The translations under genes were made by a program, and so were the position numbers. Below, piece by piece: positions 27,518 to 37,931 of a stretch of 64,000 nucleotides of DNA (its first letter is position 1; each line of letters opens with the position of its first letter). Source of the DNA: DATJPR01 sp963752915 (GTDB lineage: Bacteria; Bacteroidota; Ignavibacteria; UBA10030; UBA6906). Under the pieces are notes generated by a model that saw nothing but the letters and a program-made list of their open reading frames with translations, searched no databases and was not told the DNA's origin. The stretch lies in NCBI GenBank assembly GCA_963752915.1, contig CAVVZZ010000011.1:248001-312000 (forward strand), given 5' to 3'.

Positions 27518-29278
27518 ATGAGAAGAGCGCGCAGTTCGTTGTCTGTGATGTGTTGGATTGCGTTTGTACCATGGAGTGCCCTGGGACAGATGCAGCCGTC
27601 GATCCTGATTGTGGTTCCGGAAGGAGACTCCACGACCACGTCGAGTTCTGTCTACCGGCTTTCAGGTTGTGCAACGCCCGGCAGCGCCGTTACCCTCAAC
27701 GGACAAGTACAGACTGTCTATCCGTCAGGTGCATTTTGCGGACTCCTCTCGCTGTCCGTCGGTGAAAATCGATTCACGGTTCTGGCAACACGGAGCGACA
27801 GCAGCAGAGCCGAAAAGACTTTTGTAATTGTTCGGAGGCCTCCTCCTGAGCCGGTCCGGACCGACACGCTGGCGATCGATTCGCTCCAGATGCGGCCGGG
27901 TCAGGATCGGTGGCTGGATGCGGGACAGATGCTGGAAGTACAATGCAGAGGGACACCAGGATGCAAAGCAACCTTTCTTGACGGTGTGCCTATGCGTGAG
28001 GTAGGGCCGGAAGAGATTGGAGGGCAGAAGGGAATATACCGCGGCGTCTATCGTGTCGGTGAAGTCGATCACCTCCAGGATTCCCCAATTACGTTCCGGT
28101 TGGAAGATAGCGCGGGGCATGTCGTGGAGCGAGAGACAAGGGCGAGGGTCTCTTTCCGACCGTCTGAATTTCCGTTCGTTGGAGTCACCCGCGGTCAGCG
28201 TGCCTCGCTCTGTTACGGTCTGGGTGATGATCGCCTCGGCGGGGCTGTGTTGCAGAGACTCGGCCCGGGGGTGCAGGTGGCAATTAATGGTAAGACAGGA
28301 GGAATGTACAGAGTGTCGCTCGCCGAAGGGCAGGAGGCATGGATCGACGAGGAATCGGTCTCCCTTCTCCCGCAAGGGACGTACCCTCCGTATTCGCTCA
28401 CAGGAAATTGGAACGTGTACGGGGACGCGCGGTATGATTATGTGACCGTTGCCATGGAGGCTCGACTCCCCTACATCAGCAGCGCTGACGTTGATCCCAG
28501 CCGGATCACGGTCGATGTCTACGGCGCTGTTTCGAATACGAACTGGATTATCCAGGCGATGAACACGAAAGAGATCACGAATGTCGCCTACAAGGAAATC
28601 GGGAAAGGCGTGCTTCGGATCTCCATCGATCTCAAGCACAAGCAACTTTGGGGGTATGCGATCTCCTACCGGGGGGCGATGCTGGTGATCCGCGTCCGCC
28701 GACAACCCGAGCGTCTTGCGATCAAGGCGCTGCGGTTCGTCGTCGATGCCGGTCACGGCGGTGACAACGATGGCGCGCTCGGGTCGACCGGCGCGAAAGA
28801 AAAAGACATCAACCTCTCGACAGCGCTGCATGTCAAAGAGCTTCTGGAAGACAAGGGTGCCACCGTGTATCTGACGAGGGGCGCCGATTCAAGCGCATCG
28901 ATGTCGAACAGGCTCGCGATGGCCCTTCGCGACGATGCCGATATTCTGATCAGCATTCACGCTAATTCGGTCGGGTATACAACAAATCCGGCCGAAATAC
29001 GCGGGGTCAGTACGTACTACAAATATCTGGCATATCGTCCACTCTCGGTGTCCATCATCAAACGCATCCTTGACCTTGGTCTCCCGGAATTCGGGAACGT
29101 CGGAAGTTTTAATTTCCTTCTGAATTCACCGACGGAACTTCCCAATGTCCTGGTGGAGCAGGCCTATATGTCCAACCCCCTCGACGAAATGAAGCTTCTG
29201 GACGACGACTTCCGCAAGGACATCGCGAAGGCGATCGTCAAAGGGATTGAGGACTTCCTTGATGCATGTGAAGACTGA
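27518..29278 (+). CDS. N-acetylmuramoyl-L-alanine amidase (Amidase_3) with long N-terminal extension
   Basis: Cleaves the MurNAc-L-Ala bond in peptidoglycan. The start at 27518 follows AAGGCGGA and yields a signal peptide (SSLSVMCWIAFVPWSALGQ). Residues ~25-400 are beta-rich, including an SH3-like stretch (GVQVAINGKTGGMYRVSL) and an AMIN-like region, and probably bind wall or envelope. The zinc amidase domain covers ~405-586 with VDAGHGG (His), KEKDINL (Glu), SIHANS (His) and VLVEQAYMSN (catalytic Glu). Export to the periplasm is inferred. Its end overlaps the next gene by 17 bases. Confidence 0.88.
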   Translation: MRRARSSLSVMCWIAFVPWSALGQMQPSILIVVPEGDSTTTSSSVYRLSGCATPGSAVTLNGQVQTVYPSGAFCGLLSLSVGENRFTVLATRSDSSRAEKTFVIVRRPPPEPVRTDTLAIDSLQMRPGQDRWLDAGQMLEVQCRGTPGCKATFLDGVPMREVGPEEIGGQKGIYRGVYRVGEVDHLQDSPITFRLEDSAGHVVERETRARVSFRPSEFPFVGVTRGQRASLCYGLGDDRLGGAVLQRLGPGVQVAINGKTGGMYRVSLAEGQEAWIDEESVSLLPQGTYPPYSLTGNWNVYGDARYDYVTVAMEARLPYISSADVDPSRITVDVYGAVSNTNWIIQAMNTKEITNVAYKEIGKGVLRISIDLKHKQLWGYAISYRGAMLVIRVRRQPERLAIKALRFVVDAGHGGDNDGALGSTGAKEKDINLSTALHVKELLEDKGATVYLTRGADSSASMSNRLAMALRDDADILISIHANSVGYTTNPAEIRGVSTYYKYLAYRPLSVSIIKRILDLGLPEFGNVGSFNFLLNSPTELPNVLVEQAYMSNPLDEMKLLDDDFRKDIAKAIVKGIEDFLDACED

Positions 29279-29789
29279 CATTGCGGTGCGCGCCGCGACG
29301 GTCGCGGATGTGTCTGACATTTGGAATGTTCTTTGGACGACATGGACTGACACCTACGGGCCACTCATCCCGATCGAGGACCTGGAGTCGTACTTCGAGG
29401 GACACTATTCTCAGCCCGTGCTCAGCGAGCTGCTCGAAGAGCCGGGAATCGGCGTCTTCATCGCAGAGGTGGGAGGGAGCATCGCCGGGACGATGATCAC
29501 AAAACATGACGGGGATGTAGGGCGCTTCTCTGTGTCATCACTCTACGTCCTCCCCAACTATCAGGGATGGGGGGTGGGCACGCGCCTGCTCACAGAAGCC
29601 GAACACGTCGCCAGGCGGTACAATGCGCATTCCCTCTGGCTCGGCGTGATGGCCGGCAACGTGAAATCCGTCGGTTGGTATGAGAGAATCGGGTTCCGGT
29701 TCGATCAGCGTCAGTCCTTTGCGATGGGAAAGACAACTGTCGAGCACCTCATCGGGTTCAAGACGATTGAGGGTCCCGGCCTGTCCTGA
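29262..29789 (+). CDS. GNAT-family N-acetyltransferase
   Basis: 175 residues with the acetyl-CoA binding motif QGWGVGTRLLTEAE (Q-G-x-G-x-G) after the strand SSLYVLPN, and the later ARRYNAHSLWLGVMAGN and WYERIGFRF motifs. The ATG at 29262 is preferred; a TTG at 29247 is possible. It overlaps the amidase end and the convergent permease end (32 bases), so it belongs to the amidase transcription unit. The acceptor substrate is unknown; an amino sugar or amino acid released from murein is a guess from context. Confidence 0.82.
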   Translation: MHVKTDIAVRAATVADVSDIWNVLWTTWTDTYGPLIPIEDLESYFEGHYSQPVLSELLEEPGIGVFIAEVGGSIAGTMITKHDGDVGRFSVSSLYVLPNYQGWGVGTRLLTEAEHVARRYNAHSLWLGVMAGNVKSVGWYERIGFRFDQRQSFAMGKTTVEHLIGFKTIEGPGLS

Positions 29790-31098
29790 CAATCGACTGC
29801 TGAGTTGCAGCTGTTTGCTCAACGGATTCGGATTGTGCAGCGTTTTCGCCCGGAATCGGGACGAAGAACAACGTGACAAGGCCAGGGACACCGAGGACTG
29901 CCGTCAGAAGAAAAAATTGACGGTACCCGAGGGCCTGTTGAAGATACCCACTCACAAATCCCGGCAGCATCATGCCGAGTGCCATGAACCCCGTGGAAAT
30001 GGCGTAGTGTGAGGTCTTGTATCTGCCGCGTGATGCATACATCAGAAAGACGAGATACGCGGAGAACCCGAACCCATAGCTGAACTGCTCGAGGGCCACA
30101 CATGGAGCCGCGATATAGATCGATGGCTGGAGTGCAGAGAGGAAGATATACACGTACATCGGCAGGTTGACGATCAGCGCCAACGGCCAGAGGCATCGCC
30201 GTAACCCGAATTTCTTGATCACCAGCCCGCCTGCGATTCCTCCCGCAAGAAGGCAGCTGACGCCGAGTGTGCCGTAGACGATACCGACTTCTGCAGTCGT
30301 GAGGCCCAGTCCGCCCACCTGCCTGCTGTCGAGAAGGAAGGGTGGGGCAAGCTTGATCAGAAACGCTTCTCCGAACCGATAGAGGAGAATGAACGCAAGG
30401 AGGACGAAGAATTTCTCCTGGGTAATGTAGCTCCGGAAGGCGTCGAGGAACGCATGGTCGTTCCGTTCGTTTCCGGCCTGCGACGCACCGTCGGCTGCAG
30501 GGTGCGGGAGAACGAGGCGATGATAGAGGAAGAGGAAGAGGAACAGCACCGCGGCAACGGCGAATCCAAATGTCCAACTGAGCGGGATGTTGCCGGTTTG
30601 CGTCTCGAGACTGCCCGCCAGCCAGACGATAAATCCCTGGCCGAAGATCATTGCAAGCCGATAGAATGTCGACCGGATCCCCACGAACAGACTCTGATTC
30701 TCCTTGTTCAGTGCAAGAAGGTAGAATCCGTCAGCGGCAATATCGTGCGTTGCGGAGATGAAAGCGCCGACGAAAAAGCCCGCCAGCGACAGGAAGAAGA
30801 ACCCGGGTGCCTGAAGCGCAACGGCGACGACCGAGAGACATCCGCTCATCACAAGCTGCGTGAGGATGATCCATCGACGTTTTGTGGACCGGGTATCCAC
30901 CACCGGGCCCCAGAACATTTTGATGACCCAGGGAAGATACAGGAAGCTCGTCCAAAACGTGAACGTCGCATTGTCGATCCCCATGCGCTTGTACAGAACG
31001 ACCGAGACCACATTGATGAGGATGTACGGAACGCCCTCGGCAAAGTACAGGGTCGGGATGAAAAGCCAGGGATTTCTTTCCGTCGGGGTCTTGGGCAT
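29758..31098 (-). CDS. AmpG-like MFS permease
   Basis: 446 residues with twelve predicted TM spans. The sequence FIPTLYFAEGVPYILINVVSVVLY, LYLPWVIKMFWGPVVDT and SATHDIAADGFYL is typical of the AmpG/PAT branch, which in Proteobacteria imports GlcNAc-anhydroMurNAc peptides for murein recycling. The frame remains open upstream to 31878, but that part overlaps the divergent glycosyltransferase and is unlike any MFS N-terminus, so I start at the ATG at 31098 (MPKTPTERNPWLF). The last ~40 residues are low-complexity and polar. Confidence 0.83.
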   Translation of the reverse strand: MPKTPTERNPWLFIPTLYFAEGVPYILINVVSVVLYKRMGIDNATFTFWTSFLYLPWVIKMFWGPVVDTRSTKRRWIILTQLVMSGCLSVVAVALQAPGFFFLSLAGFFVGAFISATHDIAADGFYLLALNKENQSLFVGIRSTFYRLAMIFGQGFIVWLAGSLETQTGNIPLSWTFGFAVAAVLFLFLFLYHRLVLPHPAADGASQAGNERNDHAFLDAFRSYITQEKFFVLLAFILLYRFGEAFLIKLAPPFLLDSRQVGGLGLTTAEVGIVYGTLGVSCLLAGGIAGGLVIKKFGLRRCLWPLALIVNLPMYVYIFLSALQPSIYIAAPCVALEQFSYGFGFSAYLVFLMYASRGRYKTSHYAISTGFMALGMMLPGFVSGYLQQALGYRQFFLLTAVLGVPGLVTLFFVPIPGENAAQSESVEQTAATQQSIVRTGRDPQSS

Positions 31099-31188
31099 GA
31101 GCGAGGTCGTACGGGGAGACCATTCGATGTGTGCAGTATAGGAAATAGCGTCGTGAACTGCCATCCATAGGCTCGGAGCGGGGCTCTC

Positions 31189-32661
31189 ATGCTTGAATCC
31201 ATCACGGTTTGCATCCCATTCAGCGGCACGGAAGGCGGTCGTTCGACCATCGAGGTGTTCAGGGGACTTCGTCCAGCGCCGGAGATTCTGGTTCTCTCTT
31301 CCCGCAACACCCCTGCTCCCATCGGTTGCCCGACGCTCAAGGTTGAAGCGATTACGGCAAGCGAAACGTTCACGAAGATCGCAGCCCACGTCAAAACGCC
31401 CTACGTCGCGATTGTCATGCAAGAGACGCAAATGGAGCTCGGACAGTTTTGCATGGAACGGCTCCACGGTGTCGCAGAAGCAACTGATGCGAACATTGTC
31501 TATGCCGACTACCGCGATAGCATCGATGGCAGTGTCGCGCCACACCCGTTGATCGCGTACCAGGACGGCAGCATCCGCGACGATTTCGATTTCGGCAATC
31601 TTGTTCTGATCCGGACGGCCGCTCTCGTTGATGCCGTCGCAGATCCAGCGCAACACGAATCGTACATGTTTGCCGGCTGGTATGCCATCCGGCTCGCCCT
31701 CTCCCGGGCTGGATTGGTTGTCCGCGTGCCTGAACAACTCTATACGAAATACGATCCTGACAAGCGGAGGAGCGGCGAGAGACAGTTCGACTATGTCGAC
31801 CCGAAACAGCGTGCCGTCCAACGGGAGATGGAGGAGGCTGCGACGGCACACCTGAAGATCGTCGGGGCCTATCTTCAAGCACCTCCCGAAGAAGTCGAAA
31901 CCGACCCGGGTGCCTATCCCGTGGTGGCGAGTGTGGTCATTCCTGTCAAGAACCGGGCAAGGACCATCGGCGATGCCATCGGATCAGTCCTGGTTCAGTC
32001 GACGGACTTTCCGTTCAACGTTCTGCTGGTGGATAACCATTCGACGGATGGGACGACCGACATTATTGCGGAGGCCGCGGAGAAGGACTCGCGGGTCGTG
32101 CACATCATCCCCCAACGGGAAGATCTCGGGATCGGTGGGTGCTGGAACGAAGCTGTTCACTCGGACCGTTGCGGCAAGTATTCGGTCCAACTCGACAGTG
32201 ATGACCTGTATGCATCACCGGACACCCTGAAACAAATCGTCGATGTGTTCCAAAAAGAACGGTGCGCGATGGTGGTCGGGAGCTACCAGATGACGAATTT
32301 CAACCTCGAGCCGATCCCGCCGGGTATCATTGACCACCGGGAATGGACCGAGGAGAACGGCCGGAACAACGCCCTCCGTGTCAACGGGTTCGGAGCCCCC
32401 CGGGCTTTTCTGACGAAGATTCTACGGGAGATAAAATTTCCGAATGTCAGCTATGGTGAGGACTACGCAACCGCTCTCGCGGTCAGCCGGCGCTACCGTG
32501 TGGGGAGGATATTTTCGGCCATCTATCTTTGCAGGCGTTGGGAAGGAAACACGGATGCGGATCTGGATATCGCCCGCCAAAATTCGTACAATGCGTACAA
32601 GGACAGTGTGCGAACGTGGGAAATCCATGCGCGTCAGCGTCTGAACAGCTCTTTATCATAA
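31189..32661 (+). CDS. Two-module glycosyltransferase (degenerate GT-A-like N-half plus GT2 C-half)
   Basis: 490 residues. The C-terminal half (~240-480) is a canonical family 2 glycosyltransferase with SVVIPVKNRARTIGDAI, LLVDNHSTDGT, VQLDSDDLY (the DxD metal site) and YGEDYATALAV. The N-terminal half (~1-225) has the same order of elements in weak form (TVCIPFSG, YVAIVMQETQMELGQ, NIVYADYRD) but lacks a DxD, so it may be a non-catalytic relative. No TM segments. It starts 91 bases from the divergent permease. The acceptor is unknown; the neighbourhood suggests cell wall or surface glycan. Confidence 0.82.
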   Translation: MLESITVCIPFSGTEGGRSTIEVFRGLRPAPEILVLSSRNTPAPIGCPTLKVEAITASETFTKIAAHVKTPYVAIVMQETQMELGQFCMERLHGVAEATDANIVYADYRDSIDGSVAPHPLIAYQDGSIRDDFDFGNLVLIRTAALVDAVADPAQHESYMFAGWYAIRLALSRAGLVVRVPEQLYTKYDPDKRRSGERQFDYVDPKQRAVQREMEEAATAHLKIVGAYLQAPPEEVETDPGAYPVVASVVIPVKNRARTIGDAIGSVLVQSTDFPFNVLLVDNHSTDGTTDIIAEAAEKDSRVVHIIPQREDLGIGGCWNEAVHSDRCGKYSVQLDSDDLYASPDTLKQIVDVFQKERCAMVVGSYQMTNFNLEPIPPGIIDHREWTEENGRNNALRVNGFGAPRAFLTKILREIKFPNVSYGEDYATALAVSRRYRVGRIFSAIYLCRRWEGNTDADLDIARQNSYNAYKDSVRTWEIHARQRLNSSLS

Positions 32662-32674
32662 CGCAGGGCACAGG

Positions 32675-34461
32675 ATGAAGCCGGAACCCGGACGTCACGC
32701 GATTCGCGTTCTGATTGCGGAAGATGAAAAGATCGTCGCCACGGACCTTGCCCGGCGCCTCGAGTCTCTCGGCTACCCGATTGTGGGAGTCGCAGGGCGT
32801 GGTGAAGACGCAATTCGGCTAGCGTTTGAGGAGGACCCGGACATCATCCTGAATGGACGTCCACCTCGGCGGCGAGCTTGATGGTGTCGAAGCAGCCATG
32901 CGCATTCGCGGACGCGGGGGTCCGCCCGTGGTGTTCGCCACCGCCTATTCCGACAGAGAGACACTCGCCAGGGCCCGATCGGCACACCCTTTCGGGTACA
33001 TCCTGAAGCCTTTTCAGGATGATGCAATCCAGGCTACGATCGAAATTGCGGTTTGCCGGTGGAATTCGGAACGCGAAATCCTCCAAAGGGAAGACCTTCT
33101 CCGTTCGACCATGAGCGCCATCGGCGAGGCGGTTATCGCCGTCGACGAGTCGTTGCTTGTGACTTTCATGAATGCCGCTGCCGAAAAGATCACGGGCTGG
33201 CAACTCGCCGAAGCACTGACCTCTCCCGTGTGGGATGTCCTTGACCTCTACGCCCCCGATGGATCAGAATTGCAGGATGATCCCCTTGCAGGCGGTACAG
33301 TGAAACCGCTGCAGTGTCTCTTAAAGAAGAAACAGGGGTCAACCATTGGTGTCACTGTTCAGCACCTCAAATTCGACCGGAGGGGAAGCGACGAACCCGG
33401 AAGAGTGTTCATCGTCAGCAAAGTGCCGGGGAATATCGTGCGCCTGGAAGGGGGAGAACGTGAGGCAGGCCTCGCTCGTCAATTTGAGACCGCATTCCTT
33501 CGGGGTCCGCTCCCCTCGTTGTTGTTCACCGTCGACCATGGCGCAATCATCGCGGCGAACGATGAGTTCCTCAGGAAATTCGGATTTGCCCGACCCGACA
33601 TCATCAGCAAATCCATGCGTGATCTGGGAATCGCTGTAACTCCTCCGGGGCGCGAGGGGTTCTCTGACGCCATTTGGGCCGAAGGTAGAGCCCAGGGGAT
33701 TCGATGCGATGTCCGGAACGGAAGCGCAAACGCGATACCCCAGTTGCTGTCGGTGACCCTGATCGATACGCTCGCGCCCCCCCTTGCCATCGGAGTATTC
33801 CAGGACGTTCCCCCCGACTCAAAGCGCGCTCTCGCACCGGAAGCAGCAGCGACCTCCAAAGCCGAAAAAGCCGGACAAGCGTTCGACACAACCAAGAACG
33901 ACTTTCAAATCATTGCCAGCCTGCTGCAGCACCAGGCCGAATCGATTCACGACGAGGAGGCGAAAACCGCACTCCTGGAATGGTGTGATCGTGTTCAGTC
34001 TCTGGCGGAAATTCAGGAGACGCTGAGAAGCTTGACCGGTGAGTTCTTCGGTGGAGGCTACGAAGTATCTGCGGGAGATCGCGCAGCAGGCTTTTACGGA
34101 GAAAAATGCTTCCGGTCCGCGTGTCGGCATCGATCTGCAGATCGATCCCTTCACTCTCGAAATTCGGCACGCCGCTGTGATCGGGCTCATCATCAGAGAA
34201 TTGATCACGAGTGCTCTGAAGCACGCTTTCCCGGGTGACCGCGCCGGGACCGTGTCTCTCACGTGCAGGCGCAAAGGCCAAGGACTCGTTGTTGTGGTGG
34301 CGGACGACGGCGTTGGCGACATTTCCCACAACGATCACCAGGAACGCGTCGGAATGCGGTTCGTGCGTTCACTGGCGGGGAAACTTGGCGGGAACGTTGA
34401 AGTCACACACATCTATGGAACCGAGGTAAAACTCAGCGTTCCTGAAGAACCGCTTCGCTGA
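32675..34461 (+). CDS. Receiver-PAS-PAS-HATPase hybrid signalling protein (two frame breaks)
   Basis: Read across frames, ~594 residues. A receiver domain opens the protein (IRVLIAEDEKIVATDL, then LMDVHLGGELDG with the phospho-Asp, GYILKPFQDDAIQ). PAS domains follow at ~150-270 (STMSAIGEAVIAVDE) and ~270-380, then a HisKA_2-like segment (NDFQIIASLLQHQAE) without a clear phospho-His, and an HATPase (IRELITSALKHAFPG, VADDGVGD). One surplus base near 32852 separates IILN from MDVHLG, and another near 34040 separates SLT from SSSVEATKYLREI. Starts 13 bases after the glycosyltransferase stop. Confidence 0.8.
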
Positions 34462-34560
34462 GTCACGAGGAAGCGCTGTCGATCTTGTATTCGCTTACCG
34501 CTTTGGTTATATTTCTTCTGTCTACCGCACTTTCCGTTCACTCCATCGCACACAGGCACC

Positions 34561-36282
34561 ATGCGTTTCAGCTCGGGATTCATCCCCACGGCCAAAGAGA
34601 TCCCCGCCGACGCTCAGATCCCTAGCCACCAGCTTCTCATCCGGTCAGGAATGATCCGTTCTCTCGCGGCCGGAGTGTATGCGTTTCTCCCTCTTGGATA
34701 CCGCGTGCTGCAGAAGATCAGCGCAATTGTCCGGGAGGAAATGAACGCCATCGGCGGACAGGAGCTCCATCTCCCGGCACTGAGTCCGATTGAACTGTGG
34801 GAAGCGACCGGACGCGTAAAGGCATTCGGGGAAACGCTCTTCCATATCAAGGATCGCCCGCTTATCCTTGCGCCCACGCATGAGGAAGTCATTTGCTGGC
34901 TTGCGAAGAACCACGTTAAATCATATCGCGATCTGCCGCAGATCTGGTACCAGGTTCAGACCAAGTTTCGCAATGAGCCCCGCCCGAGATCCGGCATTAT
35001 CCGTGGACGGCAGTTTCTCATGAAGGACAGCTATACCCTCGATGCAACCTGGGAAGGTTTGGACCAGGGGTATGCGCAGCACGCGGTCGCCTACAAGAAG
35101 ATCTTCGAACGATGTGGTCTATCGTATTTTGTCGTGGGCGCATCCAGTGGTGCTATGGGGGGGACTGGGTCAGAAGAATTCATGGTCGAGTCGGATGCCG
35201 GTGAGGATCTTTTGGTGCTCTCTGAGGACGGGACATACGCGGCGAATCTCGAAGTGGCCTCCTCGACCGCCCCTGCAGCAAAGCGTTCGACAGATCCGAG
35301 TCCACTGGAAGAGGTTCACACGCCGAACGTCCGGACGATCGACCAACTTTCGGAGTTTCTTCATGTGGAGGAGCAGTCTCTTGCCAAATCCGTTGTCTAT
35401 TGGGCAGGAGAACGGCCTATACTTTGCCTCATGATGGGGAACGATGCGTTGAATGAAGCGAAGCTGACACGGATCATGGGGGAGACCGTTCGTCCTGTCG
35501 AGGCGGAAGCACTGCGTGCGTTGACCGGCGCTGACGGGGGTTCCATCGGGCCTGTCAGACTGAATCGCGCAGATGGGGTCAAACAGCGATTCACCATCCT
35601 TGCAGACCTTCGCCTCAAGGATGCGAACAATCTCGTGAGTGGTGCGAACCGCAATGATTTTCATCTCATGCATATCGACCTCACACGAGATTGCCGGATC
35701 GACGGATTTTACGACCTCCGCATGGTTCGTGAAGGAGAGGGGAGTCCGGAAGGGAACTCACCCCTGAGGATCGTCCGGGGGATCGAACTCGGACACATCT
35801 TCAAACTCGGAACGCGCTACTCCGAAGCCCTGCAAGCAAATTTCCTGGACGAACAGGGAAAAGAGCAACCAGTTATCATGGGAAGCTATGGGATTGGGAT
35901 CGAACGTATCCTGGCCTGCCACGTTGAACAGCACCATGATCGCGACGGAATTACCTGGGGGCGAGCGCTTGCACCGTTCGATGTTCACCTCCTGGCCCTC
36001 AGCGGTCGCTCAGAATCAGTGAAGCGTGAGTCTGAGAACCTGTATCGAGAGTTCCAGGAACACAATCTTGACGTGTTGTTCGACGACCGACAGGATGTGA
36101 GCCCAGGGTACAAGTTTAAGGATGCTGATTTGCTTGGCATGCCTCTCCAGGTGATCGTTGGCGAACGAACGCTGTCCGAAGGAAATATTGAATTCAAGAT
36201 TCGACAGACCCAGGAGAGAAAAATCGTCCTCAAGTCAGACGCTGTTAAAACAGCGATGTCCATTCTCGCGTCGATGGTGTAA
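34561..36282 (+). CDS. proS: Prolyl-tRNA synthetase, bacterial type
   Basis: Charges tRNA-Pro. 573 residues in the class II arrangement: motif 1 region near LPLGYRVLQKISAIVREEM, motif 2 TKFRNEPRPRSGIIRGRQFLMKD (in parts FRNEPRPRSGIIRGRQF), a YbaK-like editing insertion (~225-390, SLAKSVVYWA, LRLKDANNLVSGANRNDFHL), motif 3 MGSYGIGIERILACH, and a C-terminal anticodon-binding domain (VHLLALSG to VIVGERTLSEGNIE). The length matches the editing-domain-containing bacterial form. Confidence 0.95.
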   Translation: MRFSSGFIPTAKEIPADAQIPSHQLLIRSGMIRSLAAGVYAFLPLGYRVLQKISAIVREEMNAIGGQELHLPALSPIELWEATGRVKAFGETLFHIKDRPLILAPTHEEVICWLAKNHVKSYRDLPQIWYQVQTKFRNEPRPRSGIIRGRQFLMKDSYTLDATWEGLDQGYAQHAVAYKKIFERCGLSYFVVGASSGAMGGTGSEEFMVESDAGEDLLVLSEDGTYAANLEVASSTAPAAKRSTDPSPLEEVHTPNVRTIDQLSEFLHVEEQSLAKSVVYWAGERPILCLMMGNDALNEAKLTRIMGETVRPVEAEALRALTGADGGSIGPVRLNRADGVKQRFTILADLRLKDANNLVSGANRNDFHLMHIDLTRDCRIDGFYDLRMVREGEGSPEGNSPLRIVRGIELGHIFKLGTRYSEALQANFLDEQGKEQPVIMGSYGIGIERILACHVEQHHDRDGITWGRALAPFDVHLLALSGRSESVKRESENLYREFQEHNLDVLFDDRQDVSPGYKFKDADLLGMPLQVIVGERTLSEGNIEFKIRQTQERKIVLKSDAVKTAMSILASMV

Positions 36283-36292
36283 GGGAGGGGAA

Positions 36293-37714
36293 ATGGCCGA
36301 ATCCTTCTGTGTAGCCGGCATTTGGAAGACTTCCAACCGCGCTAAAGCCGTCGTCAATCCCTTTCGCGGAGAAGAAGTTTTTCACGTATCCCAAGCTGGA
36401 GAGAGCGACATTGAAACGAGTGTCGCGGCGGCAAGCACCGCATTTGGAAATCGGGCACTCGAACCGACGTACATGCGAGCGAACCTCCTCCGCGAGGCCT
36501 CCAGCATCCTTACCGGACGAAAGGAAGAGTTTGCACGTCTCATTACGACCGAGACCGGGAAGCCCATAAGTTTTTCAAGGCAGGAAGTCGACCGGTCTAT
36601 CCTTACCCTCAGCCTCGCCTCGGAGGAGAGTAAGCGCCTCGAAGGGTTCATCATGCCTCTTGACCTCGTCCCATCGTCGAAGGGAAAAGAGGCATATGTG
36701 AAGCGGTTCCCCCTCGGTCCAATTCTTGCCATTACACCCTTCAACTTTCCGTTGAACCTGGTAGCCCACAAGCTCGGTCCAGCGTTCGCCTCCGGGTGTC
36801 CGGTTATCCTCAAACCGTCGTCGAATGCCCCCGTGACCTCGCTACGCCTGGCATCGGTTTTCATTGATGCCGGACTGCCGGAAGGGTATCTAAGTGTGCT
36901 CCCTTGCTCTGGAGATGAAATAGGACAAGTTATTGAAGATCAGAGAGTTAAGCTTGTCACCTTCACGGGAAGTCCAGCTGTCGGTTGGCCGATAAAGCAG
37001 AGGGCTGGGAAAAAACGCGTCGTGTTGGAACTCGGCGGAAATGCAGCTGTCATTGCTCACAGTGATTGTGACCCCGGTTCCACGGCCAGAAAGATAGTCA
37101 TGGGGGGATTCGGAAACGCCGGGCAATCCTGCATATCCGTCCAGCGTGTATATGCTCACAGGGAGGTCTTTGAGTCCCTGAAAGGGGCCCTGACCGTGGC
37201 AGCAGGAACTGTTCCCGTCGGGGATCCGTGGGATGATCAGACCATCGTCGGTCCGATGATTACAGAAGAAGCAGCGAAAAAGGTCGAAGGATGGATCAAA
37301 AGCGCTGTCTCCCATGGTGCAAAAGTCATAGTTGGAGGAGAACGGAGAGGTGCTGTGCTTTCCCCTACAATCCTCCTGGATGTGCCGAAGACGGAACCTG
37401 TTGTTTGCAACGAGGTTTTTGGCCCGGTCATCGTTCTACGGGCATATGACGCTGAGGAGGAAGTCATTAGAGATGTCAACGAATCTGATTTTGGTCTGCA
37501 GGCGGGTCTTTTTACAAACGATGCAAAATTCATCTTTCGCGCCTTCCGAGATCTTGAAGTCGGAGGATTAATTGTCAACGACGTCTCGTCGTATCGGATG
37601 GATTCGATGCCGTATGGAGGGGTAAAGGACTCTGGATTTGGCAGGGAAGGGATCCGCTTCGCAATGGAGGAGATGACGGAGCAGAAGCTGATGGCGATGT
37701 CGTGGGGGCAATAG
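36293..37714 (+). CDS. Aldehyde dehydrogenase, NAD(P)-dependent (succinate-semialdehyde/lactaldehyde type)
   Basis: 473 residues. Substrate and cofactor motifs seen: ITPFNFPLNLVAHK, GCPVILKPSS, TFTGSPAVGWPIK, the catalytic Glu in VLELGGNAAVI, the catalytic Cys in GNAGQSCISVQRVY, and NEVFGPVIVLRAYD. The start at 36293 follows GGGAGGGG ten bases after the proS stop, so the two are probably co-transcribed. The aldehyde substrate cannot be fixed from sequence. Confidence 0.88.
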   Translation: MAESFCVAGIWKTSNRAKAVVNPFRGEEVFHVSQAGESDIETSVAAASTAFGNRALEPTYMRANLLREASSILTGRKEEFARLITTETGKPISFSRQEVDRSILTLSLASEESKRLEGFIMPLDLVPSSKGKEAYVKRFPLGPILAITPFNFPLNLVAHKLGPAFASGCPVILKPSSNAPVTSLRLASVFIDAGLPEGYLSVLPCSGDEIGQVIEDQRVKLVTFTGSPAVGWPIKQRAGKKRVVLELGGNAAVIAHSDCDPGSTARKIVMGGFGNAGQSCISVQRVYAHREVFESLKGALTVAAGTVPVGDPWDDQTIVGPMITEEAAKKVEGWIKSAVSHGAKVIVGGERRGAVLSPTILLDVPKTEPVVCNEVFGPVIVLRAYDAEEEVIRDVNESDFGLQAGLFTNDAKFIFRAFRDLEVGGLIVNDVSSYRMDSMPYGGVKDSGFGREGIRFAMEEMTEQKLMAMSWGQ

Positions 37715-37931
37715 AAGCCAGATTCTTACTGAGACGGACTGCGTAACACTCAACGCGAACGGACGTTGTCTGGATCCGTGAAAGAGGGCTTCGAGGATAC
37801 ATCATCTGACTCACTCTGCCTCAGGCAAAAGTTGTGCATAACTTTCGGTGAGCGCGCCTTGTGAATCGCCGGCGGGAACAGTACACTTCCTTCCGCTACC
37901 ATGATCATGTGACTATTCCCTGAAATGGACT

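Noticed and set aside
31099..31878. A 260-codon upstream extension of the AmpG-like permease frame
   Set aside because: It runs antisense through the glycosyltransferase gene, lacks TM pattern and resembles no MFS N-terminus.
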